Shown here one piece after another: positions 25,877 through 33,964 of a stretch of 42,550 bases of DNA; within the stretch, counting starts at the first letter, position 1, and every line of letters begins with the position of its first letter. The notes under the pieces are model-generated. The model searched no databases and had not been told where the DNA came from. It saw nothing but the letters and a program-made list of their open reading frames with translations. This DNA comes from an uncultured Odoribacter sp. GTDB taxonomy: Bacteria > Bacteroidota > Bacteroidia > Bacteroidales > Marinifilaceae. A program made the position numbers and the translations under genes. The DNA is taken from the NCBI GenBank assembly GCA_905204385.1, contig CAJKZL010000001.1:1-42550 (forward strand), written 5' to 3'.

Positions 25877-27012
25877 ATCCCATAATTCACCAGTAAAATC
25901 CCTGTCAGACAAGCCAGGAACCATTGCCAGCCCCAAAGGTCCAGGACCACTCCGGTGGCGGAGCCCAGCAGGCTCGATCCCAGGTAATAGGTCAGGAGAT
26001 AGATGGAGATGGTCACCGAACGCTTGGAGACGTTATATTCGCTGACAATCCGGTTGCAGAGGACATGGATGACGAAAAAATTGAAAGTAAAGAGGGCAAG
26101 CCCCAGTGTGACCAGCCCGAACCGGGTGAAATAAAGCAGGAGCATGCTGGCTGCCGACAGGAGCAACATGGCCTTCAGGATCCTGAAGTGATCGAACCAC
26201 CGGCTGAGCCAGGCTGTGGCGATGGATCCGAAGACCCCGAAGATGTACATCAGATAGATATAGTGGATAAAATAAGGGGAAAAATGGAACGGGGCTTCGA
26301 TCAGGTAAAATCCCATGTAATTGTAAAGGCTGACGAAGACCCCCAGGATCAAGCCTCCTGTGAGGTAAAAAGGAATAAGCGCGCGCGACAGGATCAGGTG
26401 GATGTTGTCGGTGATCAGCGATTTGAAGCGCTCTTTGCGGGGAGTGAAATTCAGGGATGCCGGACTGAAAATCAGGAACAGCAGGGCGAATACCGCGCAG
26501 ATGATCCCGATGCTGCCCGAAGCGATCCGCCACGAAAACAGGGCGCCCACCCAGGAGGAGATCACCCGTCCTCCCATGCCCCCCAAAGCATTTCCGGCAA
26601 TATAGAGGCCCATGATCCTGCTCTTATGGGCAGGGGAAACTTCTTCGGAAATATAAGCCATGGAGACCGAGGTCGCTCCCGACAAAAGGAAGCCTTTGGC
26701 AGCGCTCAACACCACCAGGGGAGTGAACGTGTGGGAAAAAGAAGCGGCCACGGAAAAAATCGAGGAAGCCAGCAGAGCCGTGCCGATTAATTTTTTCCTT
26801 GGAATGCGGTCCGCTATGAACATCATCGTGAATAAGCCGAACACCATCCCCAGAGTGGAGAAGGAAACGGCAAAGCTGCTATGACTGGCGGTCAGTGAGA
26901 AATCGCGGGCCAGGTCCGGTAATAAAGGTTGAAAATAGTAGAGCTGTGCGAAACACGAAAAACCGGACAAAAACACACAGACTGAAATGATCAGATCTTT
27001 GGATGCTTTCAT
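25858..27012 (-). CDS. MFS transporter (YnfM-like efflux family)
   Basis: A 384-residue inner-membrane transporter with about 12 helices. The MFS motif A region is FTMMFIADRIPRKKLIG, between helices 2 and 3. Helix 5 carries AGNALGGMGGRVIS, as in the arabinose-efflux or YnfM-like group. Export of small drugs or metabolites is the usual guess; the substrate is unknown. Stop at 25858 lies in the repeat spacer facing the macrodomain gene. It is a single-gene unit. Confidence 0.88.
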   Translation of the reverse strand: MKASKDLIISVCVFLSGFSCFAQLYYFQPLLPDLARDFSLTASHSSFAVSFSTLGMVFGLFTMMFIADRIPRKKLIGTALLASSIFSVAASFSHTFTPLVVLSAAKGFLLSGATSVSMAYISEEVSPAHKSRIMGLYIAGNALGGMGGRVISSWVGALFSWRIASGSIGIICAVFALLFLIFSPASLNFTPRKERFKSLITDNIHLILSRALIPFYLTGGLILGVFVSLYNYMGFYLIEAPFHFSPYFIHYIYLMYIFGVFGSIATAWLSRWFDHFRILKAMLLLSAASMLLLYFTRFGLVTLGLALFTFNFFVIHVLCNRIVSEYNVSKRSVTISIYLLTYYLGSSLLGSATGVVLDLWGWQWFLACLTGILLVNYGILRFKV

Positions 27013-27314
27013 AACTCAAATATTCTTACCGGCCGGGTTTGCAATTGCAGTATCGATAACGGTTGCCAGGCTGTTTGCGGCTTGCCTTCCGGTAGGTCGG
27101 AATTCAATTTCAGATTGTTGGAAAAACATGTAAAAATAGGTACTTCTTCCCAGACTTCAAAATCCGCAAGCCCGTTTATTGTGCCGGAGAGTGGTTTTTC
27201 CCGTAACCCTCTCGCGCTTTTATGCGTTTTATAGCCAGAGTCGGGAGACGTCGGTCGGAGTTCGCTATTGCCGGATAAATGATCCATCGACACTAAACCC
27301 TGACAGCATAGAGA
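27013..27314. other. Spacer between divergent MFS and alpha-amylase genes
   Basis: About 300 bases without a supported gene. Open frames here lack family resemblance and run as antisense into the amylase. I found no clear TAnnTTTG promoter or hairpin. Confidence 0.5.
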
Positions 27315-28754
27315 ATGAAAAATGGCGTAATGATGCAGTATTTCGAGTGGAATCTGCCGAATACCGGCCAATTGTGGCAGGAATTGAAGAGGGATGCTTC
27401 CCATTTGCACGCGATGGGAGTGACGTCGGTTTGGATACCGCCCGCTTATAAGGCCCACGAACAGGAAGATGAAGGCTATGGCACTTATGATCTTTTCGAT
27501 TTGGGCGAGTTTGACCAAAAAGGGACTGTCCGTACCAAATATGGCACCAAACAGGACCTGAAAGAAATGATCGGCGAACTGCATAAATACCGGATCAGCG
27601 TCTACCTCGATGCGGTAATGAATCACAAGGCAGGTTCCGATTACACCGAGAAGTTTTTAGCCCGTGAAGTCGATCCCGAACAAAGGGAGGAGGTCATTTC
27701 CGAGCCTTATGAAATCGAAGGTTGCACGGGTTTTGACTTTCCCGGCCGGGGAGACCGGTATTCCGATTTTAAATGGCATTGGTATCATTTTTCGGGAGTG
27801 GATTTCGATGTCAGTACGAAGAAAGAGGGGGTATTTCAGATTGTCGGCGAAGGCAAGGGATGGAGCGAAGGAGTAGACCATGAAATCGGATATTACGAAT
27901 TCCTGAGTTTTGCCGATATCGATCTCGACCTTCCCGACGTCATAAAGGAATTGGAAAAATGGGGGATATGGGTATCCCGCGAACTCGATCTCGACGGGAT
28001 GCGGCTGGATGCCATCAAGCATATGAACGACCTCTTTATCAAAAATTTTCTCGAAGCGGTCCGGGCCGACCGGGGACAGCAGTTTTATGCCGTAGGGGAA
28101 TACTGGAAGAATGACCGGGAATCCCTGGAGGAATATTTATCGCACGTGGATTATGAGGTAGATCTTTTTGATGTTCCTCTGCATTACAATTTATTCCAGG
28201 CCTCGCAGCAAGGAAGGGACTACGATATGCGGCAATTGCTCGAAGGTGCCTTGGTGGTGTCCCATCCCCAACGGGCGGTGACTTTTGTGGACAACCACGA
28301 CTCCCAGAAAGACAGTTCGCTGGAATCCCAGGTGAAGGCTTGGTTTAAACCCCTGGCCTAAGGGTTGATCCTGTTGATGAAGGAGGGATATCCCTGTCTG
28401 TTTTACGGCGATTACTACGGCGTGAAAGGCGTTGCCTCGCCCCATCGTTTGATTCTGGACACTTTGCTGGATGCCCGGAGGAAATATGCCTATGGCGAAC
28501 AAGAGGATTATTTCGACCATCCGAACACCGTCGGGTTCGTGCGTACGGGCGATCCGGAACATCCCGGATCGGGCCTGGCCTTGCTGATATCCAACGGAGA
28601 GGATGGCGATAAGGTGATGTATGTCGGCGAAGACCGCAAAGGGGAAGTATGGCACGAAATCACCGGTGACCGTTCCGAAGAAATTACCATCGACGAACAG
28701 GGGAACGGTTGTTTCACCGTTTCCGGAGGGAAATTGGCCGTTTGGGTAGTTTAA
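27315..28754 (+). pseudogene. Cytoplasmic alpha-amylase (GH13, AmyA-like) interrupted by in-frame TAA
   Basis: Without the stop this is a ~479-residue alpha-amylase without a signal peptide, close to the bacterial cytoplasmic type that degrades maltodextrin or glycogen. Residues 1-348 start MKNGVMMQYFEWN and hold all three catalytic sites: Asp in GMRLDAIKHM, Glu in YAVGEYW, Asp in FVDNHDSQ. A TAA at 28359-28361 follows KPLA. The same frame goes on at once with GLILLMKEGYPCLFYGDYYG, the next conserved block, and the C-terminal beta domain to 28754. Homologues have Tyr at the stop, so TAT or TAC to TAA explains it. The upstream product alone would lack the end of the barrel. The next gene, another GH13, follows 49 bases later. 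Confidence 0.88.
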
Positions 28755-28803
28755 GACCGATAGGGGATCGGAATATTCCCCTTGCACTGAAAATACAAAG
28801 ATT

Positions 28804-30471
28804 ATGCAAAACGAAAAGCATTGGTGGCAGGAAGCTGTCGTCTATCAGATTTATCCGCGAAGCTTCCAGGATAGCAACGGCGACGGGATCGGCGACCTCA
28901 AAGGGATTGTGTCGCGTTTGAATTATGTCAGCAGCCTGGGCGTGGACGTCATCTGGCTGAATCCCATCTTCGCCTCCCCGAATGACGATATGGGGTATGA
29001 CATCAGCGACTACCGGAACATTATGAAAGAGTTCGGGACGATGGAGGATTTCAGCGAACTGCTCAGGGAAGTGCATCTCCGGGGAATGAAGTTGGTGCTC
29101 GATTTGGTGGTCAACCACACCAGCGATGAACATTTCTGGTTCCGCGAAGCCCGGAAGTCTCGAAATAATCCCTATTACGACTATTATCACTGGTGGCCGG
29201 TGGAGAAGGAACATCCTCCCTATCGTCCCTCGTATTTCGAGGAGAGCGCCTGGCAGTACAATCCGGCCACCCGTTCCTGGTATCTGCATAATTTTTCCCG
29301 GAAGCAACCCGACCTGAACTGGGAAAATCCCCGTGTGCGCCAGGAGATATACGACATGATGCGCTTTTGGTTCGATCAGGGCATCGACGGTTTCCGCATG
29401 GATTCCATACCGTTGATCTCCAAGGATACGGCCTTTCCGCCCATCGACCGGAAAAGGTATCCCGATTTGTTTTCCTACTATGCCCATGGTCCCCACCTGC
29501 ACGAATATCTGCACGAAATGAACCGTCAGGTGTTGAGTAAATATGATAGTATGACCGTCGGGGAAGGATCGGCGTTGACGTATAAGGACGTGGCCGAATT
29601 TGTCGAACCGGCCCGCGAAGAACTGAATATGCTGTACGGTTTCGGGCCTTCCGAAGTGAGGAATTACACTTCTCCCGATAGTCCCGGTTCCGGTATACCT
29701 TATAGCCTGCTCGCCTTAAAGAAAATGTTTGCCGGCTGGGACAAAGCGGTGGGGCAGGGATGGCCGTCGGTTTACCTCGGGAATCACGACCAGCCGCGCA
29801 TGATTTCGCGTTTCGGCAGCGATGCGGAGGAATTCCGGGAGATCTCGGCAAAAATGCTGGCCACGTTCCTGCTGACGCTGAGGGGCACTCCTTATTGGTT
29901 TGCCGGAGACGAGATCGGGATGGTAAATCCGGGATTCGACCGTATCGAGGATTACCGCGATATCGCGACCCTCAACCCCTATGAGCAACTCTTGAAGCGG
30001 AAAGGGGATACGCAATGGTTTCTTCAGATGCAGCAACAGACTTCCCGGGATAATGCGCGCACTCCCATGCAATGGGACGCTTCCCTGAACGCCGGCTTTT
30101 CGTCGGCAACGCCCTGGCTGAAGCCCGCCCGCAATTATGTAGAAGTGAATGTCGCGGAGGAGGAAAAAAATCCCGGTTCTGTCCTGAATTATTTCCGTAA
30201 AATGATGGCCTTCCGGAAAGCCCGCCCGGAACTGGAGTATGCGGACTTTACCCTGATCGGGGCCCAACATCCCCAGGTGTTCGCTTATCTGAGGAAAAGC
30301 GGGCAGCAGCGCTTTCTGGTGATCTTGAATTTTTCTCCCCTCCAGGCAGAGTTTACTCCTCCTATGGCAGTAAGGGAGGCGAAGATATTGATGGACAATT
30401 ATGCCGATGGGCCTGTCCTGGGACATACTTTATGCCTTCGGCCGTTCGAGGCGGTGATCCTGGAGCTGTGA
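28804..30471 (+). CDS. GH13 alpha-glucosidase (oligo-1,6-glucosidase/alpha-glucosidase type)
   Basis: A 555-residue cytoplasmic glucosidase that would release glucose from malto- or isomalto-oligosaccharides. N-terminal WWQEAVVYQIYPRSFQDSNGDG and GDLKGI are typical of the oligo-glucosidase branch. The nucleophile is Asp in GFRMDSIP, the acid/base is Glu in MTVGEGSAL, and the third acid is Asp in YLGNHDQPRM. RDNARTPMQWD is the hallmark near the C-terminus. Without a signal peptide it works on imported sugars, in sequence with the alpha-amylase just upstream, which is likely in the same operon. Fine specificity (alpha-1,4 against alpha-1,6) cannot be settled by eye. Confidence 0.93.
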   Translation: MQNEKHWWQEAVVYQIYPRSFQDSNGDGIGDLKGIVSRLNYVSSLGVDVIWLNPIFASPNDDMGYDISDYRNIMKEFGTMEDFSELLREVHLRGMKLVLDLVVNHTSDEHFWFREARKSRNNPYYDYYHWWPVEKEHPPYRPSYFEESAWQYNPATRSWYLHNFSRKQPDLNWENPRVRQEIYDMMRFWFDQGIDGFRMDSIPLISKDTAFPPIDRKRYPDLFSYYAHGPHLHEYLHEMNRQVLSKYDSMTVGEGSALTYKDVAEFVEPAREELNMLYGFGPSEVRNYTSPDSPGSGIPYSLLALKKMFAGWDKAVGQGWPSVYLGNHDQPRMISRFGSDAEEFREISAKMLATFLLTLRGTPYWFAGDEIGMVNPGFDRIEDYRDIATLNPYEQLLKRKGDTQWFLQMQQQTSRDNARTPMQWDASLNAGFSSATPWLKPARNYVEVNVAEEEKNPGSVLNYFRKMMAFRKARPELEYADFTLIGAQHPQVFAYLRKSGQQRFLVILNFSPLQAEFTPPMAVREAKILMDNYADGPVLGHTLCLRPFEAVILEL

Positions 30472-30513
30472 GTTTTTTAGGGAACGGCAGACGGCGGGTT
30501 TTGCAATAATTCC

Positions 30514-30521
30514 TATCTTTG
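30514..30521 (+). promoter_or_regulatory. Candidate -7 box before the SNF2 gene
   Basis: TATCTTTG matches TAnnTTTG, 22 bases before the ATG at 30543. The only TTTTG upstream is too close (10 bases), so the -33 element is unclear. Confidence 0.45.
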
Positions 30522-30542
30522 CGCTCTGTTTTTTTCTGATTT

Positions 30543-31004
30543 ATGGAGCGGATTATATTTACCTTGTCTTATGAGAAAAAGCGGGGATGCTGGGTGATCT
30601 TCGCTTGCCAGGCGATAGATGCAGGTGATTTTTTTCAGAGCACCGGACGGTATTCTGGGGGCCATCCGGAGGTTCCCTCCGGGGTGGAAGAAATCATGCC
30701 TCTCATTGCCAAATATGATGCCCCCGCTCTTTTCCGCCTGTTCGGACGGAAAAAATATAAAGACGAAAGAGATTTCCTGGCAAAAGTGGACGAAGCTTAT
30801 ATCGGCGAGTATATCCGTCCCTATATCGGCAATCTGGTAGCTGCGATTACCGACAAGTTGGCGGCGGACGGATTCCCTCTTTTCCTGAAAAACAGCCGGT
30901 TGGATAATTATTATAAAAAAAGGCGGATTTACCTGCAGTCAGATCCCTTATCTTTCTATGGAATTCCTGATGGGCAAGAGCCTGAAAAACAGCCTGTTGT
31001 ATAA
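30543..31004 (+). pseudogene. N-terminal fragment of the SNF2 helicase gene
   Basis: The 153 residues begin MERIIFTLSYEKKRGCW, the usual start of Bacteroidota SNF2-family proteins, and carry their N-terminal domain to RIYLQSDPL. The frame then drifts through ~18 unrelated residues and stops. The helicase continues in another frame from 31057. Between them lies a second, 84% identical copy of the last 67 bases, offset by 97 bases, which both shifts the frame and brings a TAA at 31009-31011. Read through, the fragment and the next gene make a normal ~1000-residue helicase. A stand-alone function for the fragment is unlikely. Confidence 0.7.
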
Positions 31005-31047
31005 TATTTAAAAAAACCTGCGGATTTTCCTGCAGTCCGTTCCCTTA
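30884..31047. repeat. Diverged tandem duplication, 97-nt period, inside the SNF2 gene
   Basis: Bases 30884-30950 and 30981-31047 align over 67 positions without gaps, 56 identical by my count. The period of 97 is not a multiple of 3 and so breaks the reading frame. Confidence 0.85.
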
Positions 31048-31056
31048 AGGGCTTTA

Positions 31057-33633
31057 TTGCGTTTTGAGCGGACCGGGGAATTTACCCGCTATATCCTCCG
31101 TCTCACCGATGGTCAGAAGAGTTTTTATCCCTGCGATTACGAATTGAAGATTATTTCGCGCAAGCCTTGCCGGGTGCTTTCGGGCAGGCAGTTGTTCAGC
31201 TTCCCTGAAGACTTCGACGGACAGCGCCTGCAGCCTTTTCTTCAAAAGCGCGAAGTGATGATTCCCAAAGTGAACGAGCAACTCTATTTCCGGAAGTTCA
31301 TCCTGAAGAACCTGCGGCATGAAGAAATTGAAGTCCAGGGGTTCGATGTCATCGTCCGGGAAGCGGCAAAAAAGGCTTATCTTTCGCTGGAGCGCGATGT
31401 TCAGGGAGGGCCTCTTCTGGTTTTGAACCTGAGGTATGGCGCTCAGCACATTCCCGGCTGGTCCGACCGGAAAGTACTGGTCGAGTTGCATACCGAAGGC
31501 GACCGCTATGCCTTTTATAAAGTCAACCGGGATGCCGTTTGGGAGCGGGATACCGTACAATCCCTCGTCGGTCTGGGACTGAAAGCCTGCACAACGGGTT
31601 GTTTCCGGCCCGAAGGAATCGAAGAGCCTGGCCGGCAAGGGAATGAGGAAACCGGTGACCGGACCGGGGAAAAAGATCCTGCCGTGGAAAAGGCCTGGGC
31701 CAAAACGATAGAGTGGGTGCGCCTTCACCGGAGGCAGTTGAAGGAAATGGATCTGGAACTGGTTCAGAGCAACCTTCGTCGGTGCTTTTATACGGGCGAC
31801 TGGGAAATGGATTTCTCTGTTCGCGAAACGATCGACTGGTTTGAAATCCATGCCCGTGTGGTGTTCGAGGACGGACGCAGTGTGCCCCTGATCTGTTTCC
31901 GCGAGCATTTGCTGGCCGGGAAACGGGAATTTATCCTGGAGGACGGCACAGTGTTTTTTATTCCCGAAGAATGGTTCGCCGATTACCACGATCTGTTCTT
32001 ATGGGCAGGACATAAAGGTGGGGCATTGTATCTTCACCGAAGCCAGTTCGCCCTCTTGAATGGGGTGGAAAAAGGCGTGGAGAACGGAAATCGGGTTATT
32101 CCCGATGTGAAGGGCGAATTGCCCCAAGGGCTGGAGGCGGTTTTACGCCCTTATCAACTGAAGGGCTATTCCTGGTTGTATCGCCTGTATGCCGCCGGAC
32201 TGGGAGGTTGTCTGGCGGATGACATGGGACTGGGAAAAACCGTGCAAGTGATCGCCTTGCTTTTGAAATACCGCCAGGAAACGGTAAAGGCGCTCCCCGC
32301 CTGGAAATCTTTTACCGGGGGACGGCAACTTTCGTTGTTCGACGCGCTGCCGCAAGACTCCTGTCCGGAATCTACCGGCCAGGCCACAGCTTTTCACACT
32401 TGTCTGGTGGTGGTGCCGGCATCGCTGGTGCATAACTGGAGAAATGAAATCCGTAGATTCGCTCCCCGCTTGACGGTGACGGTTTATGCCGGAAACCACC
32501 GCCAGGAGTTAAGGCCTTTTCTGCAACAGTCCGATCTGGTGATCGTCACTTATCATACCTTGCGCAACGATATCGCTTATCTGTCGCAGCTTTCTTTCGG
32601 CATTGTGGTTGCCGATGAGGCCCAGATGCTGAAAAATCCGGATTCCCAGCTTCATCAGGCTTTGTTGCGGATCCAGGGGAAGCATTTTTATGCTCTTTCC
32701 GGTACTCCCGTCGAAAATTCGCTGACCGATTTGTGGGCCATCATGAATTGGATCAACCGGGATATGCTGGGTTCCCATCATTTTTTCCGGAAAAATTTCA
32801 TAAAGCCTCTTCAGCAGGATCCGGAGAGCCCTCAAAAATATGCTTTACAGAAATTAATCGCTCCGTTTGTACTCCGGCGTACCAAGGAGGAGGTGTTGTC
32901 GGAACTGCCGGAACTGACCACCGCTCTGGTGATGTGCGAACCTACGGACGAACAGCGTAAAATCTATGAAGAAGAACAATCCCGGGTTCGCAATTATATC
33001 CTGGATAAAAAAGACACCCGCGATAGCCTGAGGAACGATTTTATGGTGTTGAAAGCATTGATCCGATTGAGGCAGATTGCCAATCATCCCCGTTTGGTGG
33101 ATGGTGGGAGTACTGCCGGTTCGGGCAAGTTCCGGGAAATTATGGAGATGTTGAAGGAGGTGGTGGAAACGGGACATAAAGTGTTGGTGTTTTCTTCGTT
33201 TGTGAAATATTTGGAAATGGTGGCCGGGGAGGCTGCTGCTGCAGGATGGAAGTATGCCATGCTGACGGGTGGTACCCGGGGGCGCGAACAGGAAATCCGA
33301 CGGTTCTCCACCGATCCGGAATGCCGTATTTTTTTGATCTCGCTGAAAGCCGGAGGGGTGGGATTGAATTTGACGGAAGCAGACTATGTGTTTATCCTGG
33401 ATCCCTGGTGGAATTTGTCGGCGGAAAATCAGGCGGTGGGCCGGGCTCACCGCATGGGACAAAAGAGAGCGGTTTTTGTCTATCGGTTTATCACCGCATC
33501 CACTCTGGAAGAAAAAATCCTGAAATTGCAACAGCGGAAACAACAACTGGTGGAGACGGTGATCGGCACTGCCCCGGCTATTCCCTTGAGCGATGAAGAA
33601 ATGCTGGAGGTGCTGGGAGAGGAGAGTTTATAG
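31057..33633 (+). CDS. SNF2-family DEAD/DEAH ATPase (helicase part)
   Basis: An 858-residue ATPase of the Swi2/Snf2 group, acting on DNA or on protein-DNA complexes, often to clear stalled RNA polymerase. Motifs in order: Walker A LADDMGLGKTVQ (about residue 390), VVPASLVHNW, DEAQ box VADEAQML (about 519), LSGTPVENS (about 548), and helicase C-terminal motifs GGVGLNLTEADYVFILDPWW and QAVGRAHRMGQ (about 770-800). The TTG start at 31057 is only the first possible start after the break; the true N-terminus is the preceding fragment. If the duplication is real the truncated protein lacks the N-terminal domain but keeps the whole motor. Confidence 0.9.
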   Translation: MRFERTGEFTRYILRLTDGQKSFYPCDYELKIISRKPCRVLSGRQLFSFPEDFDGQRLQPFLQKREVMIPKVNEQLYFRKFILKNLRHEEIEVQGFDVIVREAAKKAYLSLERDVQGGPLLVLNLRYGAQHIPGWSDRKVLVELHTEGDRYAFYKVNRDAVWERDTVQSLVGLGLKACTTGCFRPEGIEEPGRQGNEETGDRTGEKDPAVEKAWAKTIEWVRLHRRQLKEMDLELVQSNLRRCFYTGDWEMDFSVRETIDWFEIHARVVFEDGRSVPLICFREHLLAGKREFILEDGTVFFIPEEWFADYHDLFLWAGHKGGALYLHRSQFALLNGVEKGVENGNRVIPDVKGELPQGLEAVLRPYQLKGYSWLYRLYAAGLGGCLADDMGLGKTVQVIALLLKYRQETVKALPAWKSFTGGRQLSLFDALPQDSCPESTGQATAFHTCLVVVPASLVHNWRNEIRRFAPRLTVTVYAGNHRQELRPFLQQSDLVIVTYHTLRNDIAYLSQLSFGIVVADEAQMLKNPDSQLHQALLRIQGKHFYALSGTPVENSLTDLWAIMNWINRDMLGSHHFFRKNFIKPLQQDPESPQKYALQKLIAPFVLRRTKEEVLSELPELTTALVMCEPTDEQRKIYEEEQSRVRNYILDKKDTRDSLRNDFMVLKALIRLRQIANHPRLVDGGSTAGSGKFREIMEMLKEVVETGHKVLVFSSFVKYLEMVAGEAAAAGWKYAMLTGGTRGREQEIRRFSTDPECRIFLISLKAGGVGLNLTEADYVFILDPWWNLSAENQAVGRAHRMGQKRAVFVYRFITASTLEEKILKLQQRKQQLVETVIGTAPAIPLSDEEMLEVLGEESL

Positions 33634-33673
33634 TTGAGAGATTATAGATTATAGATTAAAGATTATAGATTAG
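33634..33673. repeat. GATTATA heptamer repeats in the spacer after the SNF2 gene
   Basis: Four to five tandem GATTATA/GATTAAA units follow the helicase stop. The low-complexity spacer resembles the CTTTAAA repeats at 25838 and may vary in number between strains. Confidence 0.65.
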
Positions 33674-33858
33674 GGGTAGAGGTCTTTGGGGATCTCTTGG
33701 TAGGGATCGTTCGGGTCGGCGGGTTCCTGGTCGCTTTCGTGGGGTGGCTCGCCATCGGTGTATTTTTCTTTTTTCTTTAATTTATGACCGTTACCGAACT
33801 CGCTGAAATTGTCGGGGGTTTCATCGTTGACTTCTATATATTCATCTTCTTTTTTCAT
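33670..33858 (-). CDS. Small acidic hydrophilic protein, function unknown
   Basis: The 62 residues are rich in Glu, Asp, Lys and Pro, with no hydrophobic segment and no known domain. It is probably a disordered cytoplasmic protein. Support for it being real: an ATG start, balanced codon use, a position between two plus-strand genes with nothing antisense to it, and a low-complexity charge pattern unlike a random frame (EYIEVNDETPDNFSEF, then a Lys cluster, then a Pro/Asp-rich tail). Its spacer to the GH3 gene (107 bases) would hold divergent promoters. I do not recognise a function. Confidence 0.55.
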   Translation of the reverse strand: MKKEDEYIEVNDETPDNFSEFGNGHKLKKKEKYTDGEPPHESDQEPADPNDPYQEIPKDLYP

Positions 33859-33900
33859 GGCTATAATTTTTGGATAGTACGATAAAAGTCCTTTTTTAGT

Positions 33901-33908
33901 TACTTTTG
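33901..33908 (+). promoter_or_regulatory. Candidate -7 box for the GH3 gene
   Basis: TACTTTTG fits TAnnTTTG, 57 bases before the ATG. A TTTG at 33869 is 28 bases upstream, farther than usual. Confidence 0.45.
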
Positions 33909-33964
33909 GAGGGTGGAATGTCGTGGGGGGGGCATAGGGCGATACAGTGAATACAAACTAATAA

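Noticed and set aside
25924..26790. Plus-strand ORF of 288 codons opposite the MFS gene
   Set aside because: Its highly polar Asp/Gln/Gly-rich sequence is the mirror of membrane-helix codons; no domain is visible.
27009..27626. Minus-strand ORF of 205 codons over the MFS-amylase spacer
   Set aside because: Half of it is antisense to the amylase N-terminus and the rest shows no conserved blocks.
19900..28400. Alternative genetic code or stop recoding to explain in-frame TAG and TAA
   Set aside because: TAA and TAG/TGA stops terminate neighbouring intact genes normally, and I see no SECIS-like or pyrrolysine context, so single mutations or errors are simpler.
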